From contig NZ_NGUQ01000014.1 in assembly GCF_002179965.1 (NCBI RefSeq), positions 372,001-436,000 of the forward strand: a stretch of DNA of 64,000 bases, read 5' to 3'. This document shows positions 14,544 through 25,773 of the stretch, piece by piece. The stretch is from Pandoraea sp. PE-S2T-3 (GTDB taxonomy: Bacteria; Pseudomonadota; Gammaproteobacteria; Burkholderiales; Burkholderiaceae). The position numbers were made by a program, and so were the translations under genes. The stretch's first letter is position 1. Every line of letters begins with the position of its first letter. Below the pieces are notes generated by a model. That model saw nothing but the letters and a program-made list of their open reading frames with translations. It was not told the DNA's origin and did no database searches.

Positions 14544-15779
14544 GTGAAACTGCTCTGGTCGTCTCTGCCCACCCTGCGACGCCGTCTGCTGCCGCCGCAC
14601 GTGATCATCAGCCTGCTGGTCGGCCTCAACGGGCTGCTGCTCGTCGCCTCCGTGCTGCTGCGCGTGCCCGGCAGCTTGCTCGTCGACCTTTTCGTGCGCG
14701 GCGATCTCTCGGCGCTGGAGCGCATCGAAGCCCGTCATCTGCCCCGTCTGCTCTTCGGCCTGAACGCCATCGAGCGCATCGACTTTTCTCACCTGCCCCG
14801 CGCGCTCGTCGGCCTCTCGCTCGTTGCCCTCGCCTGCGGGCTGGTCATCCGCGCGCGCACCGCATGGGCTTTTTCGCTCGTGATGCTCACGCTCGCGGCG
14901 ATCATCAACGTTCATCTCAACATCCGCTTCGATCTGACCTTCGCCCTGTCGATCGTCTGCGTCCTGCTGCTGCTCTGGTACTGGCGCGAATTCGATCGCG
15001 CAAGCTTCGCCGCCGCCACGCTCTACACGCTCGTCGCCGTGTTCGCCCTGATCGTCTATGCCACGTTCGGCACGATGTATCTCGGCGCCGAATTCGCCCC
15101 GCCCGTCACCGATCTGGCCACCGCCTTCTACTTCGCCATCGTCACGATGACGACCGTCGGGTACGGCGACATCGTGCCGCACTCGACCGACGCCCGGCTC
15201 TTCACGGCATCGGTCATCATCTTCGGGATCAGTGTGTTCGCGACGTCGCTCACGGTGGTCATCGGTCCGCTCGTCGGCGGCAATCTCAAGAAAATTCTCG
15301 CCGGGAGATTTACGCACGTGATCCGCAAACAACACTTCATCGTGGCCGGCGCGTCGCCGCTCGCCATCAACGTGCACCACGAACTCACCAAACGCGGCTG
15401 GCCCGTTACGGTCATCATCGCGAGCGGTGTGGATAATCCGTATCCGGAAGACGCCGACGTGATGCACGGCGACGCCAGCGACAACGCCGTGCTCACGCAT
15501 GCCGGTATCGAACACGCGAAAGCCGTGCTCGCCCTGCGCGCCGACGACTCGGAGAACGCGTTCATCGTGCTCGCCGCCAAGGAAATCGCACCCACGGTGC
15601 GGACCATCGCGTCGGTCAACGACAGCAAGCACCTGAGCAAGCTCAAGCGCGTGCAGCCCGACATGATCTTCGCGCCCCCTGTCGTCGGCGGCGAGTTACT
15701 CGCGCGCACGCTCTCCGGCGAGACGGTCGACAACGATACGGTGATGCGCCTGCTGTTTCATGGCGATACCGATAAGTGA
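14544..15779 (+). CDS. voltage-gated-type potassium channel with RCK/TrkA-N domain
   Basis: About 411 residues from the GTG start chosen here. Several membrane helices precede a pore helix and the selectivity filter TVGYGD (204-209). The C-terminal half is a Rossmann-like TrkA-N/RCK domain (FIVAGASPLAINVHHEL onward) that gates the channel in response to ligand. Kch-like. The start is uncertain: GTG 14544 gives a basic N-terminus before the first helix, but the frame opens earlier at 14433. Confidence 0.88.
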   Translation: MKLLWSSLPTLRRRLLPPHVIISLLVGLNGLLLVASVLLRVPGSLLVDLFVRGDLSALERIEARHLPRLLFGLNAIERIDFSHLPRALVGLSLVALACGLVIRARTAWAFSLVMLTLAAIINVHLNIRFDLTFALSIVCVLLLLWYWREFDRASFAAATLYTLVAVFALIVYATFGTMYLGAEFAPPVTDLATAFYFAIVTMTTVGYGDIVPHSTDARLFTASVIIFGISVFATSLTVVIGPLVGGNLKKILAGRFTHVIRKQHFIVAGASPLAINVHHELTKRGWPVTVIIASGVDNPYPEDADVMHGDASDNAVLTHAGIEHAKAVLALRADDSENAFIVLAAKEIAPTVRTIASVNDSKHLSKLKRVQPDMIFAPPVVGGELLARTLSGETVDNDTVMRLLFHGDTDK

Positions 15780-15826
15780 GGGGTGGCGATTGAAGCAGCG
15801 CCGCCGTCCGTGGACGCCCCCGCGCG

Positions 15827-18106
15827 TCAGTGCAGTTGGCGGAAGATCTGCTCGGCCAACGTCGTGGAAATGCCTTCAACACTGGCGAGTTCGTCAACGC
15901 TTGCCGCGGCCACGCCTTGCAGGCCGCCGAAACGCATCAGCAGGCGCTGACGGCGTTTTGCGCCAATGCCTTCGATCTCTTCGAGTCGTGACGTCTGGCG
16001 CGCCTTCGCCCGCTTGGCACGCATCCCCGTGATGGCGAAGCGGTGCGCCTCGTCGCGAATCTGCGCGATCAGCATCAACACCGCGCTCTCGCGCCCCAAC
16101 TCCAGCGGCGCACGGCCATCGGCAAAGACCAAGGTCTCCAGCCCGACCTTGCGGCCTTCGCCCTTGGCAACACCGACCAGCCGGCCAATGTCGATGCCCA
16201 ACTCGACGAACACCTGCCGCGCCACTTCCACCTGTCCCTTGCCGCCGTCGATCAGTACCAGTTGCGGCAGATTGGCTTCAACATCGGAAACATCCGACGG
16301 TGCGGCCGCGTCTTTCACAATGGTGTCTGCCGTTGCGCTGGTGTCTTGCGAATCACCAGACGACGTGTCGGGCATGACCGCCGTCTCGGCTTCGGCACGT
16401 GCCACGTCGGCCGCAACGGACGACGGGTCCGCCGCATCGCTCACCTTCTCGGCAGCCGCCTCCATCAGACGGCCATAGCGCCGCGTGAGCACCTGACGCA
16501 TTGCCGCGTAGTCGTCACCGGGCGTAATCCCGGTGATGTTGTAGCGACGGTATTCGCTCGTTTGCATCTTGTGATGGTGGAACACCACGCACGACGCCTG
16601 CGTCGCCTCACCCTGTGTATGGCTGATGTCGAAACACTCCACGCGCAGCAACGCTGCGTCGTCGATGTCGAGCCCGATCGTCTGCACCAGCTCACGCGTG
16701 CGCGCCTGCTGACTGCCCTGCTCGGTCAGCAAGCGCGTGAGCGCCAGTTGTGCACCTTGCTCCGCCATGTCGAGCCATGCGCGGCGTTGGCCCTGCGGTT
16801 GACGCACCATGACGATACGGCGCCCGGCCTGCTCGGAAAGCACCGTCAGCAGTTCGTCGCTGGGTAACGCATGGCTCACGACCAGCACCGGCGGCACCGA
16901 CTGCCCCAGATAGTGCTGCGCCACGAAGGCTTCCAGCAAACGTGATTCGAGCGATGCTGCCGGCGTGTCGGACGGCATGTCCGACACGATCTCCGGGGAG
17001 AGGGGCGATTCGGTGTTGGTGGCTTCGGTGCTGTCGCCCGCATCAACAGGTTGCGTCACTGCTTCTGGCACGACGTCGTCTTCGTCGAATTCGTCGGCGA
17101 TGCCGCCCTCGACGCCTCGCTCCACGTGCGCCGGGAAGTACGCCTTGTCACCTAAATGACGGCCGCCGCGCACCATCGCGAGGTTCACACAAGCACGGCC
17201 ACCGGCGTAGGCGACGGCAAGAATATCGGCATCGACATCGCCCGCCGTTTCCACCGACTGTTGTTGCAATACGCCCGAAAGCGCCTGCATCTGATTACGT
17301 ACGACGGCCGCCTGCTCGAACTTGAGCGCCTCGGCGTACGTCATCATCTTCGCTTCGAGAGCGCCGAGCACTTCCTTCTGGCGTCCGGAGAGGAACGCCG
17401 CGGCGTTGTTCACGTCGCGCGTGTAATCCTCGTCGTTGATCGCACCAACGCACGGCGCGCTGCAACGCTCGATCTGATGCAACAGGCAGGGGCGCGTGCG
17501 GTTGGTGAACACCGAGTCTTCGCACGTGCGCAGTTGAAACACCTTTTGCAGAATCTGAATGCTCTCGCGCACCGCCCACGCACTCGGGAACGGGCCGAAG
17601 TATTGCCCCCGGCGATCGACCGAACCCCGGTAGTACGCCATGCGCGGGTACTTATGCTGCGTGAGCTTGAGGAACGGATACGACTTGTCGTCGCGGAACA
17701 GGATGTTGTAACGCGGGTGCAGCGCCTTGATCAGGTTGTTTTCGAGCAGCAGCGCCTCGGCCTCGGACCGCGTGACCGTGGTTTCCAGCTTCGCAATGCG
17801 CGCCACCATCAACGCAATACGCGGCGAGAGCTGGGTCTTGTTGAAGTAGCTCGACACCCGCTTCTTCAGATTGCGCGCTTTGCCAACGTAGAGAACGTTG
17901 CCTGCGGCGTCGTAGTAACGATAAACGCCCGGCAGATTTGGCAACTGGGCGAGCACCTCGCGCGCATCGAAAGCGGGGGGGGCATCGGCTTTAGCCTTCG
18001 AAACATCTTGCTCGGGCGCGGGCGCCTGCGCAGCCTTTGCCTCGGAGGCGGCTTTCGCTTTACGAGACTTGCGGGGTGGCGTGACGTCGTTGGCGTCTTC
18101 GGTCAT
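15827..18106 (-). CDS. uvrC: excinuclease ABC subunit C
   Basis: A 759-residue UvrC, about 150 longer than E. coli UvrC. It makes both incisions in nucleotide excision repair. The GIY-YIG domain is at about 57-140 ([20 protein letters not shown]), the Cys-containing region [19 protein letters not shown] at about 203-221, then UvrB-binding, RNase H-like ([21 protein letters not shown]) and tandem HhH parts ([13 protein letters not shown]). Two acidic, Ala/Asp/Ser-rich inserts at about 331-386 and 549-612 explain the extra length. Divergent from earP. Confidence 0.95.
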   Translation of the reverse strand: MTEDANDVTPPRKSRKAKAASEAKAAQAPAPEQDVSKAKADAPPAFDAREVLAQLPNLPGVYRYYDAAGNVLYVGKARNLKKRVSSYFNKTQLSPRIALMVARIAKLETTVTRSEAEALLLENNLIKALHPRYNILFRDDKSYPFLKLTQHKYPRMAYYRGSVDRRGQYFGPFPSAWAVRESIQILQKVFQLRTCEDSVFTNRTRPCLLHQIERCSAPCVGAINDEDYTRDVNNAAAFLSGRQKEVLGALEAKMMTYAEALKFEQAAVVRNQMQALSGVLQQQSVETAGDVDADILAVAYAGGRACVNLAMVRGGRHLGDKAYFPAHVERGVEGGIADEFDEDDVVPEAVTQPVDAGDSTEATNTESPLSPEIVSDMPSDTPAASLESRLLEAFVAQHYLGQSVPPVLVVSHALPSDELLTVLSEQAGRRIVMVRQPQGQRRAWLDMAEQGAQLALTRLLTEQGSQQARTRELVQTIGLDIDDAALLRVECFDISHTQGEATQASCVVFHHHKMQTSEYRRYNITGITPGDDYAAMRQVLTRRYGRLMEAAAEKVSDAADPSSVAADVARAEAETAVMPDTSSGDSQDTSATADTIVKDAAAPSDVSDVEANLPQLVLIDGGKGQVEVARQVFVELGIDIGRLVGVAKGEGRKVGLETLVFADGRAPLELGRESAVLMLIAQIRDEAHRFAITGMRAKRAKARQTSRLEEIEGIGAKRRQRLLMRFGGLQGVAAASVDELASVEGISTTLAEQIFRQLH

Positions 18107-18243
18107 GAACTCTGGGCATCTGAAGCGTCCTGCGAGCGGATCAAGCGGCGTTTGATTCGCCGTTGGCGTGAGCGCTGTCGCGGTGTCACGCGTCACAAGG
18201 ACTAGAATCGCAAGTTTAGACCAATCCGCGTCGCCGCCTCGTA

Positions 18244-19488
18244 ATGTCCCTGCCCACGCCTCACCTCGATTCGCCGCCCGCCGCTTTGCCCCTCGTGCCG
18301 CGCTGCGATCTCTTCTGTACCGTCGTCGACAATTTCGGCGACATCGGCGTGTGCTGGCGGCTCGCCCGGCAACTCGTACGCGAGCACGGCTGGTCGGTGC
18401 GGCTGTGGGTCGACGATCTGACGAGCTTCCGTTATCTGCGGCCCGACATCGATCCGACGCTGGCCCAGCAACGCTGTGACGGCGTCGACGTGCGGCATTG
18501 GGGTGCGGACTTCGGACCGATCACCGAAGACAACGCCCCGGGCGATATCGTCATCGAAGCGTTCGCATGCAACGTGCCCGACACCTACGTTCAGGCCATG
18601 CATGCGTACAAACAAGCCGGACGCGCGCCCGTGTGGATCAATCTGGAATACCTAAGCGCCGAGGATTGGGTGGAAGACTGCCACTTGCAGCGCTCGATTC
18701 ACCCGCAACTCGGCTTGATCAAGACGTTCTTCTTCCCCGGCTTCACGGCGCGCACTGGCGGTCTGGCGCGTGAGCGTGAGTTGTTCTCCCGGCGCGATGC
18801 TTTCTACGCTTCCCCCGAATTGCGGGACGGCTGGTGGCAACGCACGCTGGGGCGGGACGCCGCGCCGAAGGATGCCCTCGTCGTATCTCTATTTGCGTAT
18901 GAGAATGCAGCACTTCCGGGCTTGCTGGCGCAATGGGCCGACAGCGCTACCCCAGTAGTGTGTCTGGTGCCACAAGGACGTATCGCCCCGGCGCTCGGCG
19001 CTTGGTTTGGGTGTGACGCGCTGGGCGCACGCGAGTCGGCTACCCGGGGTTCGTTGACGGTGTACGGTTTGCCGTTCGTCCCGCAGGCCGATTTCGATGC
19101 GCTGCTGTGGGCGTGCGATCTGAATTTTGTGCGGGGCGAAGACTCTTTCGTCCGGGCCCAATGGGCGGCAAAGCCGTTCGTCTGGCATATCTACCCGCAG
19201 GACGACAACGTTCACCACGTGAAGCTCGATGCGTTTCTGGGCCGATATCTGGCGGAGAACGCCGATCCAGCCACGGGCGACATTGCCCTGCCCCAGACTT
19301 CACGCGAAGCCCTGCGGACTTTCGTGCACCTCTGGAACGGCTATGCTCAGACGCCGCCCGACTGGCCCGCACTGGCCGCCGCCCTGCCTGCACTCACCGG
19401 CCATGCACGTGGCTGGGCGAGCCGGCAGGGGGCCCTGCCCGACCTTGCGCGACAGTTGGCAAGCTTCGTGGAAAATCAGGTAAAATAG
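18244..19488 (+). CDS. earP: EF-P arginine rhamnosyltransferase
   Basis: A 414-residue GT-B enzyme transferring rhamnose from dTDP-rhamnose to Arg32 of elongation factor [21 protein letters not shown] (21-40) with its conserved Asp residues and [18 protein letters not shown] in the C-terminal nucleotide-sugar site are diagnostic. It is directly upstream of efp on the same strand, and that EF-P has Arg at position 32, so enzyme and substrate form a matched pair that lets ribosomes pass polyproline stalls. Confidence 0.95.
   Translation: MSLPTPHLDSPPAALPLVPRCDLFCTVVDNFGDIGVCWRLARQLVREHGWSVRLWVDDLTSFRYLRPDIDPTLAQQRCDGVDVRHWGADFGPITEDNAPGDIVIEAFACNVPDTYVQAMHAYKQAGRAPVWINLEYLSAEDWVEDCHLQRSIHPQLGLIKTFFFPGFTARTGGLARERELFSRRDAFYASPELRDGWWQRTLGRDAAPKDALVVSLFAYENAALPGLLAQWADSATPVVCLVPQGRIAPALGAWFGCDALGARESATRGSLTVYGLPFVPQADFDALLWACDLNFVRGEDSFVRAQWAAKPFVWHIYPQDDNVHHVKLDAFLGRYLAENADPATGDIALPQTSREALRTFVHLWNGYAQTPPDWPALAAALPALTGHARGWASRQGALPDLARQLASFVENQVK
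19456..19486 (+). promoter_or_regulatory. possible efp promoter within the end of earP
   Basis: TTGGCA (19456-19461), 19-bp spacer, TAAAAT (19481-19486). It would drive efp separately from earP. Confidence 0.4.
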
Positions 19489-19626
19489 CTGGTTTTTCAA
19501 CGCTTTGCTGCTGAACCTGCTGCCCCGGACCATTCCGGGCGGGCGCGGGAATCAAGCGGCGAATGAGCGTATGGAAGCGCTCAACAAGCGGCAAATCGCT
19601 TATTTCGTCACAGGATCTCGTTTTTT

Positions 19627-20184
19627 ATGAAAACCGCTCAAGAACTCCGCGTCGGCAACGTTGTCATGATCGATGGTCAGCCGAACGTCGTGCTGAAGAC
19701 CGAATACGTCAAGTCGGGCCGGAACTCCAGCGTCGTGAAGTTGAAGTACAAGAAGCTGCTGGCCGAAGGCCGTGGCGAACTGTCGTACAAGGCTGACGAC
19801 AAGTTCGACGTCGTCATGCTCGACAAGAAGGAAGTGACCTACTCGTACTTCGCCGACCCGATGTACGTGTTCATGGACACAGAATACAACCAGTACGAAG
19901 TCGAAGCCGAAAACATGGGCGACGCCATCAAGTATCTGGAAGACGGCCTGGCTTGCGAAATCGTGCTGTACGACGAAAAGGCCATCTCGGTCGAACTGCC
20001 GACCACGCTCGTGCGCAAGGTCGAGTACACCGAACCGGCCGTCAAGGGCGACACCTCGTCGGGCCGCGTGCTGAAGACCGCCAAGATCAACGGTCTGCTC
20101 GAAATTCAAGTGCCGCTGTTCGTCAACACGGACGATCTGATCGAGATCGACACCCGTACCGACGAATACAAGAGCCGCGCTTAA
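19627..20184 (+). CDS. efp: elongation factor P
   Basis: 185 residues, the standard length, with three beta-barrel domains. EF-P binds between the ribosomal P and E sites and relieves stalling at consecutive prolines. The modification loop reads VKSGRNSS with Arg32, the residue glycosylated by EarP, rather than the Lys used by EpmA-type systems. It is followed by a strong terminator. Confidence 0.97.
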   Translation: MKTAQELRVGNVVMIDGQPNVVLKTEYVKSGRNSSVVKLKYKKLLAEGRGELSYKADDKFDVVMLDKKEVTYSYFADPMYVFMDTEYNQYEVEAENMGDAIKYLEDGLACEIVLYDEKAISVELPTTLVRKVEYTEPAVKGDTSSGRVLKTAKINGLLEIQVPLFVNTDDLIEIDTRTDEYKSRA

Positions 20185-20248
20185 GCGATTGCCACGCGCC
20201 TGTGCCATCTCCGGATGGCGCAGTGCGGTGTGCAACGCGGTAGCCACA

Positions 20249-20285
20249 AAAAAGCGCTCGCCCCTTCGGGGTCGAGCGCTTTTTG
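20249..20285. terminator. bidirectional terminator between efp and nagZ
   Basis: AAAAAGCGCTCG-x-CCCC-TTC-GGGG-x-CGAGCGCTTTTT. It has an A-run on one side and a T-run on the other and serves the convergent efp and nagZ. Confidence 0.88.
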
Positions 20286-20312
20286 TTTGGGCGCGAAACT
20301 CGGACGCGGGAA

Positions 20313-21347
20313 TTACCCGCCGAACGTCTCGGCAATCAGCCGCTTCGCCGCCTGATACTCCGGTTGCGCGAGCATCTTCTCCCAGCCATGCACCTTGCCG
20401 CGGCCCTTGAGGTGCTTGATACGGCGCTGTGACACCGAGTCGATATCCGTCTTCATCTCGCGCAGCAAACGGTCGGCCTTCTCCGGGCTGTTGCAGATGA
20501 GCACCATGTCGCATCCGGCATCCAGCGCGGCGTGTGCGGCTGTGACGACGTCGCCTGCGGCGCTCGCGCCCTGCATCGACAAATCGTCACTGAAGATTAC
20601 GCCGTCGAAGGCGTACTTGCCGCGCAAAATCTCCTTGAGCCACTTGGCGGAGAAGCCTGCCGGGTTCGGATCGACCTGCGGATAAATCACGTGCGCGGGC
20701 ATCACCGCGGCGAGCGACATGCCGAGCCAATCGTAAGGTTGCGCATCGATCGAGAGAATCTCGTCGAGCGAGCGCTCGTCGACCGGAATCTCGTGGTGCG
20801 AGTCAGCCGCCACAAAACCATGCCCCGGGAAATGCTTGCCGCAGTTCGCCATGCCGGCGAGCAGCAAGCCGTGATTCAGACTCTTGGCGAGCATCGCCAC
20901 GACACGCGGGTCACTGTCGAAAGCCCGGTCGCCAATCACCTGCGACGTGCCGTAGTCGAGATCGAGCACCGGCGTGAAACTCAGATCGATATCGCACGCG
21001 CGCAATTCGGCGGCGAGCACGTACCCGACCGCCGTCGTCACGCGCGTCGCCTTGAAGACGTCGTCGTGCCACAGCTTGCCGAGCTTGCCCATCGCGGGCA
21101 GATGCGTGAAGCCGTCGGTGCGAAAGCGCTGCACGCGCCCGCCTTCGTGGTCGACCGCAATCAGGATGTCGTCGCGCACTTCACGAATCTGCTGCGTGAG
21201 CGAGCACAGTTGCGCGCGGTCATCGAAATTGCGCGCGAACAGGATGACACCCCCGGTCAACGGGTGTTCGATGCGGCGAATGTCGTCTTGGCTAAGGGTC
21301 AATCCGACGACATCCAGCATCACCGGACCCGGCCTGCGCTTCGTCAT
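20313..21347 (-). CDS. nagZ: beta-N-acetylhexosaminidase (GH3)
   Basis: A 344-residue cytoplasmic GH3 enzyme removing GlcNAc from anhydromuropeptides in peptidoglycan recycling. GH3 features are [14 protein letters not shown], the acid/base loop [16 protein letters not shown] and the nucleophile region [13 protein letters not shown] 21347 has GGAGAA upstream and overlaps the acpS stop as ATGA. In other proteobacteria its product influences AmpC induction through AmpR; no such genes are in the window. Confidence 0.96.
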   Translation of the reverse strand: MTKRRPGPVMLDVVGLTLSQDDIRRIEHPLTGGVILFARNFDDRAQLCSLTQQIREVRDDILIAVDHEGGRVQRFRTDGFTHLPAMGKLGKLWHDDVFKATRVTTAVGYVLAAELRACDIDLSFTPVLDLDYGTSQVIGDRAFDSDPRVVAMLAKSLNHGLLLAGMANCGKHFPGHGFVAADSHHEIPVDERSLDEILSIDAQPYDWLGMSLAAVMPAHVIYPQVDPNPAGFSAKWLKEILRGKYAFDGVIFSDDLSMQGASAAGDVVTAAHAALDAGCDMVLICNSPEKADRLLREMKTDIDSVSQRRIKHLKGRGKVHGWEKMLAQPEYQAAKRLIAETFGG

Positions 21348-21895
21348 TGCGTATTCTCCGATGCAATCTTGCGTGAAGCGATCGCGAACGCGACCGCATA
21401 TTCTTTTTCGTCCGTGATCGAAATCTCGATCGACAGTTGCCGTGCGGCCAGCCACTCGGCCAGCTCGCCCGACGCCACCACCACGGGCTTGCCCGAGGGT
21501 GCATTGAGCGTCTGCACGGCGCGCCACGTCATCGGCCAGCGCATGCCGAGGCCGATGGCCTTGGACACGGCTTCTTTCGCAGCGAAGCGCGTACACAAGT
21601 ACGCGAGGCCGCGAACGGCAGACCGGTTCTGACGCGCGTGATAAACCTTGAGTTCCTCCGGTCCCAGCACTCGCTCGGCAAAGCGCCCGCCGGTGCGCTC
21701 CATCACGCCTACGACGCGGCTGATCTGGAGGATGTCGGTGCCCACGCCGTAGAGGGTGGTCGGCGTCGCTGGCGTCACTAACGTGGTTGCTGTGGCCGGT
21801 GCTGCGATCGATGGCGTCGGCGTAGCGTCTTGGCTAGCGCCGGCCGTATCGGATGCAGCGAGTCCGTCGGGCGGGGGCGTGTCCTGAATACTCAT
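21344..21895 (-). CDS. acpS: holo-[acyl-carrier-protein] synthase with N-terminal extension
   Basis: 183 residues. The core begins at [12 protein letters not shown] (about 49) and carries the Mg-binding D and [11 protein letters not shown] motif; it moves 4'-phosphopantetheine from CoA to Ser of ACP. The first roughly 47 residues are a Pro/Thr/Ala-rich extension not found in typical 125-residue AcpS; a shorter start near the core would need a non-ATG codon. Its target ACP is encoded at 34.9 kb. Overlaps nagZ by 4 bases. Confidence 0.92.
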   Translation of the reverse strand: MSIQDTPPPDGLAASDTAGASQDATPTPSIAAPATATTLVTPATPTTLYGVGTDILQISRVVGVMERTGGRFAERVLGPEELKVYHARQNRSAVRGLAYLCTRFAAKEAVSKAIGLGMRWPMTWRAVQTLNAPSGKPVVVASGELAEWLAARQLSIEISITDEKEYAVAFAIASRKIASENTQ

Positions 21896-21962
21896 GGGAG
21901 CGGGTTAGGGTTCGCGTTTGCGTGAGTGTCGTAACCGTCAGCGAGCGCAGTCGTCCGGCCGC

Positions 21963-22724
21963 TCAGCCGCGCGCCGCGATACGGCTGGCGACCATGATCG
22001 CTTTCATCTCGCGCACGGCATTTTCCCAACCGGCGAAGATGGCGTGCGCCACGATGGCATGCCCGATGTTCAACTCGCTGATGCCTTCGATGGCCGCAAT
22101 GGGCTGCACATTTTCGTAGTGCAGGCCGTGTCCGGCATTGACCCTCAAACCCAGCGATACACCGAGCGCGACCGCGCGTTCGATGCGGGCGAACTCGGCT
22201 TCCCGTTCGGCTTCGTCATGCGCTTCGGCGTAACGCCCGGTGTGCAGTTCGACCACCGGCGCGCCCATGCGAGCCGCCGCACGAATCGGTGCTTCCTCCG
22301 GATCGATGAACAACGACACGCGGCTGCCCGCCTCGCTGAGCCGTTGCGTGGCGGCCGCCACCTGATCGTAGAGCCCCACGACATCCAGCCCGCCTTCGGT
22401 GGTGAGCTCCTGACGGCTTTCGGGCACGAGGCACACATCGTGTGCCTTGACCTTGCAAGCGATGGCGAGCATTTCTTCCGTCACCGCGCATTCGAGGTTC
22501 ATGCGCGTCTTGAGCAGACCGCGCAAATTCGTCACATCGTCGTCGCGAATATGGCGACGGTCTTCGCGCAGGTGCAACGTGATGACATCCGCACCCGCCT
22601 CTTCGGCCAGCAACGCCGCCTTGATCGGGTCGGGATATGTCGTGCCACGCGCGTTGCGCACCGTTGCGACGTGATCGATATTCACCCCGAGGTCGATGGG
22701 GTTGCCGTGAAAGAAGAGGCTCAT
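21963..22724 (-). CDS. pdxJ: pyridoxine 5'-phosphate synthase
   Basis: A 253-residue TIM-barrel enzyme that condenses 1-deoxyxylulose 5-phosphate with 3-amino-2-oxopropyl phosphate to pyridoxine 5'-phosphate. [14 protein letters not shown] and [14 protein letters not shown] are family signatures. The start overlaps the recO stop by 4 bases (ATGA). The recO-pdxJ-acpS order is common in proteobacteria. Confidence 0.97.
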   Translation of the reverse strand: MSLFFHGNPIDLGVNIDHVATVRNARGTTYPDPIKAALLAEEAGADVITLHLREDRRHIRDDDVTNLRGLLKTRMNLECAVTEEMLAIACKVKAHDVCLVPESRQELTTEGGLDVVGLYDQVAAATQRLSEAGSRVSLFIDPEEAPIRAAARMGAPVVELHTGRYAEAHDEAEREAEFARIERAVALGVSLGLRVNAGHGLHYENVQPIAAIEGISELNIGHAIVAHAIFAGWENAVREMKAIMVASRIAARG

Positions 22725-23788
22725 AGTTTTTGCAGGTCGAGCAGGATCTGCCGGGTATTGAGCGGCACGCCGCCCAAATGGTGGTTGAGAAGAAAGCGCA
22801 TGAGCAGCTTGCTTTGCTGCACGGTCTGCGCACGCGTGTAATCGTCTTGCTCCATGTCGAGCAGCGTCTGGCCGCTCACCACGGGCCAGTCAGACAACTC
22901 GTCGCCGCGCGCCGGCCGCACACCCCAGTCGGGGTGAAATACGTACTGACGCTCCGGCACCACTTTGCCGCGCGTCTGCGTGCATCGGTCGAACGCCACG
23001 GCATAACCGGTCTCACGCAACAGCACACGCTCGAAGGCGCGCAGGATGATGCCGGCCGGCTCGCCATGGGCGAGGTGGTGCAACGTCGTCAGATAATGCT
23101 GGAAGAGCTTGTCGTGCGGATCGTCACGCGCGCAAAACTTCACCAGGAGTTCGTTCAGGTAGAAACCGGAGAGCAGCGCGTCGCCTTCGAGCGGACGCAG
23201 CCCGCCCACCCATTCGGCCTTGGTCAGCGTGCGCAGTTCGCCCTTGCCAAGCCACGCCAGCGAGAGCGGTTGAAACGTTTGCAGCGCGCCACGCAGCGCC
23301 GAATGCGGGCGCTTGGCCCCTTTGGCGACCAACGCGATACGGCCGTGATCACGCGTGAGCACGTCGATGATCAGGCTGGTTTCGCGATACGGGTAGCTGT
23401 GGAGCACGAAGCCCGGCTGCTCGGTGACACGACTTTGCTCGCGTTCCGCAGCACGCGCCGGTGAAGGCGCGCGGCGCACGCGTTTGGTGGCCTTGGCAGT
23501 CTTGTCAGTTTTGGCTGGCGGCGGGTCGGCATCGACCTTGCCCTTGCCAGTCACGTCGGCCTCGCGAAAGGCTTCCGACGCTTCGTCATCGACCACCCGC
23601 GTCGCGGCACTGGACGAGCGCGAGGAACGAGTAGGACGCGCCGGGCGGGCCGGCGGGGACGGCTGAGACATCTGGGACATCTGAGATGGGGATGCGGCCC
23701 GGGCAGCCGACGCCTTGCCGGCCGTCGGCGTCAGGTCGGCCGACGTAGCAATCTCGTCACGAGTCGTGTCGAGTTCACTCGTAGCCAT
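22721..23788 (-). CDS. recO: DNA repair protein RecO with long disordered N-terminus
   Basis: 355 residues. The RecO core starts near residue 123 ([20 protein letters not shown]) with OB fold and helical domain; it loads RecA on SSB-coated single strands in the RecFOR pathway. The first roughly 120 residues are low-complexity, Ser/Pro/Arg/Lys-rich and probably disordered. The start chosen lies inside the end of era (14-base overlap); another in-frame ATG 7 codons upstream is possible. The usual RecO Cys4 zinc cluster is not evident. Confidence 0.93.
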   Translation of the reverse strand: MATSELDTTRDEIATSADLTPTAGKASAARAASPSQMSQMSQPSPPARPARPTRSSRSSSAATRVVDDEASEAFREADVTGKGKVDADPPPAKTDKTAKATKRVRRAPSPARAAEREQSRVTEQPGFVLHSYPYRETSLIIDVLTRDHGRIALVAKGAKRPHSALRGALQTFQPLSLAWLGKGELRTLTKAEWVGGLRPLEGDALLSGFYLNELLVKFCARDDPHDKLFQHYLTTLHHLAHGEPAGIILRAFERVLLRETGYAVAFDRCTQTRGKVVPERQYVFHPDWGVRPARGDELSDWPVVSGQTLLDMEQDDYTRAQTVQQSKLLMRFLLNHHLGGVPLNTRQILLDLQKL

Positions 23789-24668
23789 ACGCCCGCAGGC
23801 CGGCCTCATTGTCGGCCCAACCGCCCTTGACCTTGATCCAGACTTCCAGATACACGCGGCCGTCGAAGAGCTTCTCCATATCGATGCGCGCGTCGGTGGA
23901 AATCTGCTTGAGCTTCGCGCCCTTGTTGCCGATGATCATCGCCTTGTGGTTGTCGCGGTCGACCAGAATCGTCGCGAAAACGCGGCGCAGATTGCCTTCC
24001 GTTTCGAACTTGTCGATGATCACCGTGCTCGTGTACGGCAGCTCATCACCCGTCCAGCGGAACACTTTCTCGCGCAGGATTTCGGCCGCCATGAAGCGCT
24101 CGCTGCGATCGGTCAGATCGTCTTCACCGTAAATCGGCTCGCCTTCGAGCAGGTACGGACGAAGCACGCCGAGCAGACGCTTGATGTCGTCGGCACGCTT
24201 GGCCGAGAGCGGGATGATTTCACGGAAATCGCGCACGGCACCCACTTTTTGCAAGAACGGCAGCATCTCGGCGCGATCGGTAATACGGTCGAGCTTGTTG
24301 ATGATCAGCAGCACCGGCACGTTGTCAGGCAGAAGCTTCATCACTTTCTCGTCGTCCGGGCCGAAATTGCCCGCTTCGATGACGAACAGCACGATATCCA
24401 CGCTCGACAGCGTGGACGTGACCGCGCGGTTAAGCGAGCGGTTCAGTGCCGTGGCGTGACGTGTCTGGAAACCCGGGGTATCGACAAAGATGTACTGGGC
24501 GTCGTCCGTGGTGCAGATGCCGGTGATGCGGTGGCGCGTGGTCTGCGCCTTGCGTGAAGTGATGCTGATCTTTTGACCGACGAGGGCGTTAAGCAGCGTC
24601 GATTTGCCGACGTTCGGACGCCCGACGATCGCCACGGTCCCGCAGCGAAAATCCGTCTTATCGTTCAT
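23775..24668 (-). CDS. era: GTPase Era
   Basis: 297 residues. G-motifs are GRPNVGKST (G1), TTRHRITG (G2 area), DTPGF (G3) and NKLD (G4); the C-terminal KH domain has [12 protein letters not shown]. Era binds the 3' end of 16S rRNA and checks 30S maturation. It lies 55 bases after rnc, the usual pairing. ATG 24668 was chosen because homology begins there; the upstream open frame is an alternate reading of the rnc tail. Confidence 0.97.
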   Translation of the reverse strand: MNDKTDFRCGTVAIVGRPNVGKSTLLNALVGQKISITSRKAQTTRHRITGICTTDDAQYIFVDTPGFQTRHATALNRSLNRAVTSTLSSVDIVLFVIEAGNFGPDDEKVMKLLPDNVPVLLIINKLDRITDRAEMLPFLQKVGAVRDFREIIPLSAKRADDIKRLLGVLRPYLLEGEPIYGEDDLTDRSERFMAAEILREKVFRWTGDELPYTSTVIIDKFETEGNLRRVFATILVDRDNHKAMIIGNKGAKLKQISTDARIDMEKLFDGRVYLEVWIKVKGGWADNEAGLRAYGYE

Positions 24669-24723
24669 GTTTGGAAACTCTCGTGATAGGGGCGGCGCAC
24701 TGCGCCCTCCCCTTGAATGGTAC

Positions 24724-25773
24724 TCAGGCGGCTGCCGGTGGTTGCTTTGCAGCTTCGACCTTGTCTGCCGCTTTGTCTGCCGACTTGTCTGTCGCCTTGT
24801 CAGTCGCTTTATCTGTCGCTTTTTCCGCGGCCGGAATCGCGACACGCGCTGCACCATGACCATGCGCGGCGGTCATCGCCGGCACCGGAATGCTGGTGGC
24901 TTTCGCATCCTTGGCATCCTTGGCATCCTTGGTGTCCTTGGCGTCTCTGGTGTCTTTCGGCACTTCCTTCGCCTGCGTCTCCGGCGATGGCGTACCCGCC
25001 GCCTGATCGGCCTTCTTCGCCTCCGACGCCGCGGCCTTCGCCGCACGTTTCTTGGCCGCCTTCGCGCTCTTCTCGGCCTTGGGCTTCGCGAGTGCCGGCA
25101 TCTTCTGCACTTCTTCAAGCGCCTTCTTGGCCGCCGCTTGCTCGGCCGCACGGCGGCTCGCGCCTGCGCCACCTACCTTGATGTCGAGCTTCGGCACCGC
25201 GCATTCGACTTCGAATTGCTGGTTATGCGCCGCGCCGTGCGTCGCCGTCACCGTGTACTGAGGCAACGCGATCTTGTGACCTTGCAGGTACTCCTGCAAT
25301 AACGTCTTCGCGTCCTTGCCGAGCGTTCTCGGATCGACGTGTTCGAGCACCGGCGTGTACAGACGTTCGATCACGGCGTACGCCGCTTCGAATCCGCCGT
25401 CGAGGTACATCGCGCCAAACAGGGCTTCAAGCGTGTCGGCCAGAATCGACGGACGGCGGAAACCACCGCTCTTGAGCTCACCCTCACCCAAGCGCAGAAA
25501 TTCGGAAACGCCCAACACCTGCGCAATTTCGTACAACGACTGCTGCTTGACGAGATTGGCCCGCACACGCGACAGATCGCCTTCGTCGAGTTTGGGATAA
25601 CGACGAAACAGAATGGCCGCAACGGAACAATTCAGAATGGAATCGCCGAGAAACTCCAGCCGCTCATTATTGGCGGCACTATGGCTACGATGCGTCAGTG
25701 CTTGGCAAAGCAATTCCGCATCGTGGAAGCGATACTGGAGGCGTTCTTCCAGTTGATTCAGTGATTGAGGCAT
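24724..25773 (-). CDS. rnc: ribonuclease III with long repetitive tail
   Basis: 349 residues against about 226 in E. coli. The signature [10 protein letters not shown] is at 36-45 and the second catalytic acidic region near E117 ([15 protein letters not shown]); the dsRNA-binding domain is at about 155-224. It processes rRNA precursors and double-stranded RNA. Residues 225-349 are an Ala/Lys-rich tail with short tandem repeats, [15 protein letters not shown] (277-291) and a TDKA series (320-337), probably disordered and possibly RNA-binding. Confidence 0.95.
   Translation of the reverse strand: MPQSLNQLEERLQYRFHDAELLCQALTHRSHSAANNERLEFLGDSILNCSVAAILFRRYPKLDEGDLSRVRANLVKQQSLYEIAQVLGVSEFLRLGEGELKSGGFRRPSILADTLEALFGAMYLDGGFEAAYAVIERLYTPVLEHVDPRTLGKDAKTLLQEYLQGHKIALPQYTVTATHGAAHNQQFEVECAVPKLDIKVGGAGASRRAAEQAAAKKALEEVQKMPALAKPKAEKSAKAAKKRAAKAAASEAKKADQAAGTPSPETQAKEVPKDTRDAKDTKDAKDAKDAKATSIPVPAMTAAHGHGAARVAIPAAEKATDKATDKATDKSADKAADKVEAAKQPPAAA

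Noticed and set aside
24750-24960. Possible CRISPR or minisatellite in the 3' part of rnc
   Set aside because: The repeats are short, in frame, code for Lys/Asp/Ala units and have no spacers. No CRISPR array is present in the window.
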